Shown piece by piece: positions 1 to 7,756 of a stretch of 64,000 bases of DNA (position 1 is its first letter; each line of letters opens with the position of its first letter). The stretch is from Endozoicomonas sp. 8E (GTDB taxonomy: Bacteria; Pseudomonadota; Gammaproteobacteria; Pseudomonadales; Endozoicomonadaceae), in NCBI RefSeq assembly GCF_032883915.1, contig NZ_CP120717.1, forward strand, positions 4,161,697-4,225,696. The letters are read 5' to 3'. A program made the position numbers and the translations under genes. The notes beneath the pieces are model-generated. The model saw only the letters and a list, made by a program, of their open reading frames with translations. It searched no databases and was not told the origin of the DNA.

Positions 1-3000
1 AAGCCCATTCTTCTGAAAGGCTTTCTTGACTTTTTCTTCATGTTCCCTGAACGGCTGATCGGGTGAAACAACAAACTTCAACTGGTAATCTTCTGATGGT
101 TCGATAATAAAACTTTTACCCCTCAAATGGGGATACACATCCTCAACCAATGGAATAGTCCATCCGGGATCAACTAATAAAAAATGATGCAAAAGTTCCC
201 TGCGGGTGGCCTCACCGATATCATCACTCATTAGCACTTTCTCATAAGAATTCTCCAAATTAACTAACCGCCGGGAATGATCAATAAATTGCACCTGCTG
301 GTCGTTTAATAACCGGTAGCAACCGGGAAGAATGTCATATTGCTCACTACAAGCCATTAAGAAAAGGCAATGTTGAAAGGCGAATCTATCGGCTTCTGTC
401 ACAAGATCACTATCAAGGCGTTGTAGAAGCAGGTTAAAGTTCCAGTTAACTTCTTCAAAAATGCTTTTATCCTCTAAAAAAAGATCCAGATTCTGAACAG
501 CAAGCAGAGCTGTTATCAGTTTTTCAAAAGCCTCCTGCATTTTTTCAGGTGATGTCATTCGCGGGCATTCGACGATAATCTGCCCTGCAACGGCGTTGCA
601 GCTTAGCTGCATACTATCAGCATTTTTATCCAGGTCGATGGCTTTCAGTAACTGCACCAGAAACCACATACGTTTCAACTTGCCGGGATCCTCACTACCA
701 TCGGGTGTAATAAATGTGTCAGAAAATTTCAGCCGCAAGGTTCGTTCTTTTCCCCCCTCTGCCTTTTCAAGCAGCTCAATTAAGCCCCAGTGTTCGCCAA
801 ACTTCATGTTAACAATCAAGGCACCCTCCATAGTGACGACCGTCGCATGACGCACTAATCTCTTGAGAGATGTTTTGCAGGACGCACTGATTAGCGGTAC
901 TGTTTCACCCGGGGTCGAGCACTGAACATAAGTGACGTTCTTTTCCATAGATATCTTGCCCTGACCCGAGGTCAGTGTGACCGGTGCCAGCGCCTCTACG
1001 AAGCGCTGATGCAGGGCAAAAATCAGCTCATGGACACTTCGAACCTGCTCAGCTTCTCTGGGGTTGAGTGCTTGCAGAGAGGATTGCAGCTGGTGGCAGG
1101 CAGCCACCCACTGACGAAACATTCCCGGGGAGACCAGCCCTTCTTCAGCGGCTTGCATTGGAAGAATGATACTGTCTAACTCTGATCCCACAGTTTCTTT
1201 CAGCTCCACAAACCGGTCCATCAGGAGAGGCCATTCATCCCGCAATAACATGATATGGGGAGAACCCTTTTTTCCAGCCAGCCGCAAGAATGCCTGGTAA
1301 CCTTCCAATAGAGCTTCAGCCCCATAAATCAGCCTTTTTACCCCGTCTACGGTCTCTTCCAGTCGCTCTGTACGTTGCGGCGACATGCTCAGTTTTATCG
1401 GGTTTGCCAGACAATCCAGTTCGCTGCTGGCGTCAAAGAATGACAGGAGCCGGGCGTTTTGGTCCGTGAGCCATTGAAAGCCGCTGGTAACCCTATAGAA
1501 AGTGCCTGCAGGAGGGGACAAATCATCCCGTGACGGGAGAGTTTTTGCTAAGGGAACCTCAGCAAAATCAGAGGACAGACTGCTGTAACACGCCAGTTTT
1601 TCGGTATAGTCACCGGCGACAACAAAGGCGCCGGGCTGACCCCTGAAACGGGCACAGGCCAGCGTCGCCTGTTGGCCAACGAGCGCATCCATTGCCGCAA
1701 AATGACCACCAACCAGCATCAAAGTTTTTCGTTTTTGTTTCATGAGGATGGCTACATGATCATTGAATCCACCTTCGAGAAAGACAAAACCCCCTGCCCG
1801 CTTCAGAAACCCGGGCTCAAGCATCCAGTCTTCAGCGTGGTGGGCCACAACAATGGCTCCCTCTGGCATAGAGCCTGCTTCTCGTTTTTTTGCCAGCCAG
1901 ATGGGTCCGGTACAGTAGCCTTCGCTGACGCTTTCGCCAATGGCCAGGGTCTGTTCGGGTATAGGCATGGTAAAATCCATGCCGCCAGAGAGTCGGGTAA
2001 CAGGGCGCACCTGTAACAGGATCGGGCGACCCTGACGATTGATGGCAAACTCCACATCCACTGGGCAGAACAACAGGTTTTCCAGTCTTGTCACATACTC
2101 AATGAGTTCTGAAACCATGTCATCAGTGAGTGCATATCTGCCGTCGTCTGATTGGGCATCGGCATCAAAAACCTCAGTTTCCGAATAGCCGTTATCATTT
2201 TTTTTCAGGATAAAGTAACTTGAGATCGTCCCGGGAAAGTACTGGGAACGGTTAACTTCTTCCATGCGATCCTCACGATAAATATCAATACGGTGGGGCC
2301 TGTTACCGGACTGCCCTGACACGACACCTTTGGGCTGACCCAATGTGTACTCAAGCCTGACGGTATTCTCCTGAAAGGATTGATAACTCATGGCAACCCC
2401 GCCATATCGACAATCAATGCACTGCTGGATGATCAGTGCCATCGTTTGCGGTATGCCTTCGGAGCAGACTTCAGGCCGGTAAGCTGAAGCCATGACCTCA
2501 AGGCAGGTTCGCAACACATCCTCTTCTCCCTGAAGTTTCGAGAGGTATTTGCCCGCCTGGGCATCGCCGTAGTCATCTTCATTAACGCCAGAGCTGCGGA
2601 CAATAATCGGCTGTGATGGGCAGAGTTCTTCCAGCTGAGAGCGCAGGTCTCTGATTTCCCGGGCTGCTTCAGAATCTTTAACCTGTTCGTAATAGTCATC
2701 ACTGGCAATAAATGATGCCAGACCCGCCAGCCAATCATTCCTTTTGGTTTGCTCAGAAGGCGGCAAAGTAGCGAAGCATTTCCTGATCTTCGACAGGCTG
2801 ATCTCTGCATCCAGTTGATCAGGAATCCAGGGGAGACAGCGGGCCAGGCGATGGCGATCCAGGGGCTGATGTTCAAGTGCATTCATGACCTGGGTTGTCA
2901 CACATTCAAAGGGTGGAACAGGCAGACCGGCTTCCTTCATGCACTGCAAAAACATTCCCTTACCCCCAAGCTGATGTCGGTTGGGGGGAGAATAGTCATC

Positions 3001-3198
3001 AGCCTGATCTGAAACCGGTGAACGGCAAAGACGATCGGCTAACGATGTCTGGACGGGAACGCTAGTAGGATCAGGATCACTGAAATAGCTTTTGTGTGTA
3101 CTCTCAGCCCCGTCGGATAGACCCTCAGCCCCGGGAATCTGATTTGAATTGGTTGCCGGAGTCGGAGAATCTGCCCTTTGAGAATAAGCGGGTAACAT
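1..3198 (-). CDS. Dikinase-like ATP-grasp/phosphohistidine protein, paralogue 1 (3' end cut by window edge)
   Basis: The frame is open from the ATG at 3198 to base 1, giving 1066 codons with the C-terminus outside the window. The start is supported by the shared GAGGG-type leader and by the MLPAYSQRAD opening that matches its neighbours. Family motifs seen: GGKGMFLQ with its lysine near residue 80, VRSSG(V)NED with its arginine near 201, the LLQVRPVTRLSGG end of the ATP-grasp near 398, and FNDHVAI with the putative phospho-acceptor histidine near 481. The last residues in the window lead into the proline-rich linker (VSPDQPF) that precedes the DUF4116 repeats in the other copies. All expected ATP-grasp residues are present, so I regard it as intact as far as visible. 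The reaction and substrate are unknown. Confidence 0.85.
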   Translation of the reverse strand, partial: MLPAYSQRADSPTPATNSNQIPGAEGLSDGAESTHKSYFSDPDPTSVPVQTSLADRLCRSPVSDQADDYSPPNRHQLGGKGMFLQCMKEAGLPVPPFECVTTQVMNALEHQPLDRHRLARCLPWIPDQLDAEISLSKIRKCFATLPPSEQTKRNDWLAGLASFIASDDYYEQVKDSEAAREIRDLRSQLEELCPSQPIIVRSSGVNEDDYGDAQAGKYLSKLQGEEDVLRTCLEVMASAYRPEVCSEGIPQTMALIIQQCIDCRYGGVAMSYQSFQENTVRLEYTLGQPKGVVSGQSGNRPHRIDIYREDRMEEVNRSQYFPGTISSYFILKKNDNGYSETEVFDADAQSDDGRYALTDDMVSELIEYVTRLENLLFCPVDVEFAINRQGRPILLQVRPVTRLSGGMDFTMPIPEQTLAIGESVSEGYCTGPIWLAKKREAGSMPEGAIVVAHHAEDWMLEPGFLKRAGGFVFLEGGFNDHVAILMKQKRKTLMLVGGHFAAMDALVGQQATLACARFRGQPGAFVVAGDYTEKLACYSSLSSDFAEVPLAKTLPSRDDLSPPAGTFYRVTSGFQWLTDQNARLLSFFDASSELDCLANPIKLSMSPQRTERLEETVDGVKRLIYGAEALLEGYQAFLRLAGKKGSPHIMLLRDEWPLLMDRFVELKETVGSELDSIILPMQAAEEGLVSPGMFRQWVAACHQLQSSLQALNPREAEQVRSVHELIFALHQRFVEALAPVTLTSGQGKISMEKNVTYVQCSTPGETVPLISASCKTSLKRLVRHATVVTMEGALIVNMKFGEHWGLIELLEKAEGGKERTLRLKFSDTFITPDGSEDPGKLKRMWFLVQLLKAIDLDKNADSMQLSCNAVAGQIIVECPRMTSPEKMQEAFEKLITALLAVQNLDLFLEDKSIFEEVNWNFNLLLQRLDSDLVTEADRFAFQHCLFLMACSEQYDILPGCYRLLNDQQVQFIDHSRRLVNLENSYEKVLMSDDIGEATRRELLHHFLLVDPGWTIPLVEDVYPHLRGKSFIIEPSEDYQLKFVVSPDQPFREHEEKVKKAFQKNGL

Positions 3199-3261
3199 CA
3201 AAATAGCCCTCTCATGTTATTATTCATCCATGTAACTCAATGACTGGAAGGTCAATAAACC

Positions 3262-3288
3262 TTTGACAGTCGTTTTTTTATAAAGTTC
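3262..3288 (-). promoter_or_regulatory. RpoE/ECF-like promoter of paralogue 1
   Basis: On the minus strand the box reads GAACTT, 16 bp (A-tract rich), TCAAA. The -10 lies 64 nt upstream of the ATG at 3198. This is the clearest form of the box shared by the whole array. Confidence 0.6.
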
Positions 3289-3389
3289 ACCACTCAGGCT
3301 GAACCACGCAATAGTGGAAACAGCAATGAGCTGTCAACACAGTTGGCACTGTTTAACGTTGTCAGAATAAATGAAACCTTGTTCGGAGC

Positions 3390-6300
3390 TTACTTGAGGT
3401 GTCGAATCAGTTCAGGGTTTCTTTTTTTTGCTGCCTCAATAAAAGCCTTATATTGTTTAAGCTCACCAGACGCATAATTGAAAGCACTAGAGTTCTGTTC
3501 AATTAAGTCCAGCATATACTCCCGGTCATTCAATAATGTTTTCCTGACGTTTTGTAGAATATTAATATTAACGGCTATCAGGTTTTTAATAATCTTTTTA
3601 TCGCTTCGGATTCTTTCACTGGCATAAGACATAGGTCCTGAAAAATCGGCAACTGCAGCCCTGACAATCTCTTCATTATCCCGAAGTCTCGGGCTGGCAT
3701 ATTCGAGACATATGCCATCCTGTGAGACTGCGAACATGACAATTTCATAATTATCCCGAAGTCTCGGGCTGGCAAGTTTTAGATAACTGCTATGTCTATT
3801 GACTGCAGCCATGACAATTTCATAATTATCCTGAAGTTTCTGGCTGGCATATTGCAGAGATGAGCCTTTTTTAGTAACTGCGGCCATGACGACCACTTCA
3901 TCACTCTTGAGTTCTTCACTCGCATATTTCAGGTTATCTGGATGTCTTGCAAGGGTCGCTAATACAAGGCTTTTATCATTTCGAACCTGCTGGCTGGCAT
4001 ATGTCAGCCCTTCCTTCACCACAACATTCCTGACCTTTTCTTTGTGATCGGGAAGCGGCTGCCCCGGTGGCACATCAAACATCAGCGTATAATCGCATGA
4101 TGGTTTAATAATATAGTATTGGCCTCTCAAACGACGATAGACAAGCTCAAACAGTGGAGTCGCCTCATCGGGATTGAGCCATAAAAAATGATGCAGTACC
4201 TCCCTGCGGGTGTCCTCATCCACCTCACCACTCATTAACACTTCCGAAAAATTCTTCTCCGATTGAAAGAACCGCCGACTATGATTAATAAGCTGTTGTT
4301 GATGGTCACTTAAGAACGAGTAGCAAGCATCTGAAATACCGATCGCATCGGAGTAATATAGTGTGCATAAGCCATGTTGAATTAAGCATTTTTGAAAGGC
4401 GAATCGATCGGCTTCTGTCATAACATCGCTATCAAGGCGTTGTGCAAGCGAATTAAAGCACCACTGATCTCCTTCAAAAAGGGTTATATTACGTAAGAAC
4501 AGATCCACACTGTGGGTTGAATACAATGCCGTTATCAGTTTTTCAAAAGCCTCCTGCAGGATTTTACGTGATGACATTCGGGAGCATTCAACAATCATTT
4601 CACCCACTGCGGGATTGACACTGATCTTCATACCATCTGCCTCTTTATCCAGTTCAATTGCCTTCAGCAACCGCGCCAGAAACCACATACGCTTCAACTT
4701 GCCGGGTTCCTGATAGCCATCAGGGCTCTGAAACTGGTCTGAAAATCTAAGCCGCAAGGTTCGTTCTTTCCCTCCTTCTGCGCATTCAAGCGCCTCGATA
4801 AGGCCAAAATGATGCCCAAGCTCCAGGTTAACCATCAAGGCATCATCCATACTGACGACAGTTACCGGATGCATTGATTGTTCAACCAATGCTTTGCCGG
4901 ACAGCCTCAATAACGGCACCTTTCCACCTGAGCCACCCGGAGTCGTGCAATCAACATAGGTGATTTTCTTTTCTGTAGATATCCTGCCCTGCCCCGAAGC
5001 CAGAGTGACCGGTGCCAGTGCCTCTACAAAGCGCTGATGCAGGGCAAAAATCAGCTCATGGACACTTCGGACCTGCTCAGCTTTCCTGGGGTTGAGTGCC
5101 TGAAGATCGGATTGTAGTTTATGGCAATCGGCCAGCCATTGACGAAAGATACCGGGGAATAGCCGCCCTTCTTCAGCGGCTTGCATGGGCAGAATGACAC
5201 TCTCCAGCCCTGATTGGATAGTCTTTTGCAACGTCTCGAACCGGCTGATCAGTTGCGGCAATTCATCCCGCAATAACTGAACCTCGGGCGAACCTTTCTC
5301 ACCCGCCAGCTGTAAGAAGGCCCGGTAACCCTGCAACAGGGCTTCAGCCCCATAAACCAGCCGATTTACGCTGTCTTTAGTCTCTGCCAGTATCCTGGAT
5401 CGTTGTGGCGACATGCTGAGTTTTAGCGGGTTTGCCAGACCATCCAGTCCGCCACCGGGGGCAAAAAATGCCAGCAGGCGGGCATTTTGATCCGTGAGCC
5501 ATTTGAAACCGCTGGCAACCTGAAGGAATGCGCCTTCAGGAAAGGACAAATCATTCCGCGAGGGGACGGCTTTGGCTAACGGCACATCAGAAACAGCAGA
5601 GGACAGGCTTCTGTGACTGGCCAATGTTCCGGTAAGGTCACCGGCAACAATAAAGGCACCGGGCTTATCGTTAAAGCGGGCGCAGGCCAGTGTCGCCTGT
5701 TGCCCAACCTCAGCTTCCACTGCCGCAAGCTGCCCACCGGCCAGCATCAACGTTTTTTGTTCTTGTCTCATAAGGATCGCAACATGATCATTGAATCCTC
5801 CTTTGGCAATGACAAAACCACCAACCCGCTTCAGGAAGCCGGGCTCAAGCATCCAGTCTTCAGCGTTTGGGGCCACGACAATGGCACCCTCTGGCATAGA
5901 GTCTGCCTTTTGTCGTCTGGCCAGCCAGAGCGTTCCGGTGCAAAAGCCTTCACTGACACCCGCACCTGTGGCAATGGTCTCTTCGGGTATGGGCAGGGCA
6001 AAATCCATGCCGCCAGAGAGTCGGGTAACAGGGCGCACCTGCACCGGGAACAGCAGACCCTTACGATTGATGGCAAACTCCGCATCCACGGGGCAGAACA
6101 ACAGGTTTTCCAGCGTTGTCGCCATCTCTCTGAGATCTGAGACCGTTTGATCACCAAGTAACTGTTCACCGTCGTCTGGCTGGACACCGGAATTATCAAT
6201 TCTTGTTTCTGAATAACCGTTATTGTTTTTGTTCAGGACAAAGTGACTTGAAATCGTACCGGGAAAATATTGATAGCTGTCAGGGCCTTCCTCGTGAAAA

Positions 6301-7238
6301 ATATCGATACGGTGAGGCGTGTTACCGGACTGCCCCGCAACCACACCTCTGGGCTGACCGTGTGTGTACTCAACCCTGGTGGTACCATTCTGAAAAGATT
6401 GAAAGCTCATGATGACCCCGCCGTATTGGCAGTCAATACACTCCTGGATGATCAGAGCCATGGGTTGCGGTATGCCTTCGGGGCAGACTTCAGGGCGGTA
6501 GCCTGAAGCCATGACTTTCAGACAGGTACGCAAAACATCCTCTTCTCCCTGAACCTCAGAGAGGTATTTGCCTGCCTGGGCATCGCCATAATTGTCTTCG
6601 TTGATGCCAGAACTGCGAACAATAATCGGTTGTGACAGGGAGAGTTTGTCCAGCTGAAGACGCAGGTCTCTGATTTGTTGGGCCGCTTCAGACTCTTTAA
6701 CCTGCTGATAAAAGTCATCACTGGCAATAAATTCTGCCAGCCCCGTCAGCACCCCGGCTCTTTTGATGGGTTCTGTAGGTGGCAAAGTATTGAGGTATTC
6801 CCTGATGTGCGTCAGGCTGCTCTGCACACCCGGCTCATAGGCGATATCGGGAAGATAGCGAGTTAAAGAGTGAGGATCCAGAGGGTGTTGTTCAAGCGCA
6901 TGAACGAGCTGAGTTGTCACACATTTGAACGCTGGAACACGCAGACCGGCTTCCTTCATGCGTTGCAAAAACAGTCCCTTACCCCCAACCTGGTGCCGGT
7001 TGAGGGGAGAATTGTCATCAGCCTGATCTGAAACAGATGAACAGCAGGTGCGATTGCTAAGGCACGTCGGGTCTTGAACGCCAGTGCTATCAAGATAACT
7101 GAAATATCTTTTGAGGTAATTAACAGCCCTGCCGTATAAACTACCAACCCTGCCGGATGAACTACCAGTCCCGGTAATCTGATCTGGATTCGTTGTTGGA
7201 CTCCGAAGAGCTGACATTTGAGAATTAGTAGGTAACAT
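3390..7238 (-). CDS. Dikinase-like ATP-grasp/phosphohistidine protein with eight DUF4116-type repeats, paralogue 2
   Basis: The protein has 1282 residues from the ATG at 7238; a TTG directly before it was rejected because GAGGG is spaced 8 nt from the ATG. Seen in order: Ser/Gly-rich N-terminus with a KRYFS motif (1-75); ATP-grasp with Lys87 in GGKG, Arg208 in VRSSGINED, and Gln400/Arg402 in VQVRPVT; swivelling domain with His485 in GGFNDHVAI; a helical middle (about 540-740) with the recurrent HELIFALHQRFVEAL segment; a KLKRMWFLARLLKAIELD segment (about 855); and from about 1065 eight 25-residue repeats. In PPDK/PEP synthase these residues bind ATP and carry the phosphohistidine; the PEP-binding TIM barrel is absent here. 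The inferred role is phosphoryl transfer from ATP to an unknown acceptor, with the repeats as a binding scaffold. Repeats 3-5 are nearly identical at DNA level. Confidence 0.88.
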   Translation of the reverse strand: MLPTNSQMSALRSPTTNPDQITGTGSSSGRVGSLYGRAVNYLKRYFSYLDSTGVQDPTCLSNRTCCSSVSDQADDNSPLNRHQVGGKGLFLQRMKEAGLRVPAFKCVTTQLVHALEQHPLDPHSLTRYLPDIAYEPGVQSSLTHIREYLNTLPPTEPIKRAGVLTGLAEFIASDDFYQQVKESEAAQQIRDLRLQLDKLSLSQPIIVRSSGINEDNYGDAQAGKYLSEVQGEEDVLRTCLKVMASGYRPEVCPEGIPQPMALIIQECIDCQYGGVIMSFQSFQNGTTRVEYTHGQPRGVVAGQSGNTPHRIDIFHEEGPDSYQYFPGTISSHFVLNKNNNGYSETRIDNSGVQPDDGEQLLGDQTVSDLREMATTLENLLFCPVDAEFAINRKGLLFPVQVRPVTRLSGGMDFALPIPEETIATGAGVSEGFCTGTLWLARRQKADSMPEGAIVVAPNAEDWMLEPGFLKRVGGFVIAKGGFNDHVAILMRQEQKTLMLAGGQLAAVEAEVGQQATLACARFNDKPGAFIVAGDLTGTLASHRSLSSAVSDVPLAKAVPSRNDLSFPEGAFLQVASGFKWLTDQNARLLAFFAPGGGLDGLANPLKLSMSPQRSRILAETKDSVNRLVYGAEALLQGYRAFLQLAGEKGSPEVQLLRDELPQLISRFETLQKTIQSGLESVILPMQAAEEGRLFPGIFRQWLADCHKLQSDLQALNPRKAEQVRSVHELIFALHQRFVEALAPVTLASGQGRISTEKKITYVDCTTPGGSGGKVPLLRLSGKALVEQSMHPVTVVSMDDALMVNLELGHHFGLIEALECAEGGKERTLRLRFSDQFQSPDGYQEPGKLKRMWFLARLLKAIELDKEADGMKISVNPAVGEMIVECSRMSSRKILQEAFEKLITALYSTHSVDLFLRNITLFEGDQWCFNSLAQRLDSDVMTEADRFAFQKCLIQHGLCTLYYSDAIGISDACYSFLSDHQQQLINHSRRFFQSEKNFSEVLMSGEVDEDTRREVLHHFLWLNPDEATPLFELVYRRLRGQYYIIKPSCDYTLMFDVPPGQPLPDHKEKVRNVVVKEGLTYASQQVRNDKSLVLATLARHPDNLKYASEELKSDEVVVMAAVTKKGSSLQYASQKLQDNYEIVMAAVNRHSSYLKLASPRLRDNYEIVMFAVSQDGICLEYASPRLRDNEEIVRAAVADFSGPMSYASERIRSDKKIIKNLIAVNINILQNVRKTLLNDREYMLDLIEQNSSAFNYASGELKQYKAFIEAAKKRNPELIRHLK
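3660..3890 (-). repeat. Recently expanded 75-bp DUF4116 repeat units inside paralogue 2
   Basis: Three consecutive 75-bp units begin near 3663, 3738 and 3813 and share long identical stretches, such as the segment coding RLRDNYEIVM. They are more alike than the other repeat units of the gene, which indicates recent in-frame tandem duplication. Confidence 0.7.
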
Positions 7239-7300
7239 CAAGATATCCCTCCCATGTTAATATTCATCCATGATTCAATGGAAAAAACGTCAATTAACCT

Positions 7301-7327
7301 TCTGACAATAATTTTTTTATAAAGTTC
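7301..7327 (-). promoter_or_regulatory. RpoE/ECF-like promoter of paralogue 2
   Basis: The minus strand reads GAACTT, 16 bp, TCAGA, with the -10 about 63 nt before the ATG at 7238. The end of the MITE-like element lies only 5 bp further upstream, so the element sits against the promoter. Confidence 0.58.
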
Positions 7328-7331
7328 AGCT

Positions 7332-7695
7332 TAAGTACTCAGCCATACGGAATCGAATATTTCTGGCTTATTGGGCAGGTGCTCTGCAAGGCGCAACGAC
7401 GGGAACACAGCAAGCTATGTGACCAGAGTTGCAACGCAGCACGACTGCATGGATGCAGGAGCTAGCAGCCTGTCGGACTTAAGCGTCCGTAGCGAGGATT
7501 GCAAGAAATTGAGGATAAAAATCTCTGTTTCTGAGGAGAATAGCGAGCTATTTGACGAAGAAACAGGGATTTTTAGACCAATTTATTGCAACCGCACGAC
7601 TGCATGGATGCAGGAGCTAGAGCAACGCAGGAGCAGTTGCCGCGAGTGCCTGAACAATGAGTCAGAAAATATGATTTCGTATGGTTGAGTACTTA
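7332..7695. mobile_element. MITE-like element, copy 1, carrying a second nested element
   Basis: The 364-bp segment is bounded by imperfect inverted ends starting TAAGTACTC and ending GAGTACTTA (about 34 bp each). Compared with the 209-bp copy at 22135 it has 155 extra bp: a 128-bp insert (7466-7593) flanked by a 27-bp direct duplication (7439-7465 and 7594-7620). The insert contains its own inverted arms, roughly 36 bp and imperfect (about 7498-7533 and 7558-7592). No transposase is encoded, so it would depend on one acting in trans. It fills most of the 7239-7756 gap; the ORFs inside it are not convincing genes. Confidence 0.7.
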
Positions 7696-7756
7696 TACCT
7701 GCGATCCTTCAACACCGCTTTACTGACATATCTCAAGATATCAAAACTGGGCCCCA

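Noticed and set aside
3262-3288. TTGACA and TATAAA on the plus strand read as a sigma-70 promoter
   Set aside because: Spacing is only about 12 bp and it points away from the genes; the minus-strand GAACTT-N16-TCAAA reading fits the gene orientation and the RpoE pattern.
5613-6140. Plus-strand ORFs of 100-180 codons opposite the paralogues (also near 2749, 9638, 16570, 20457, 24576, 46421, 59150)
   Set aside because: They occur at the same place in every copy, opposite conserved ATP-grasp/histidine coding sequence, and have no family features of their own; they are shadows of the minus-strand codon pattern.
7371-7688. 105-residue plus-strand ORF inside the MITE
   Set aside because: It spans repeat sequence with an internal duplication, has no ribosome site and is absent from the other MITE copies.
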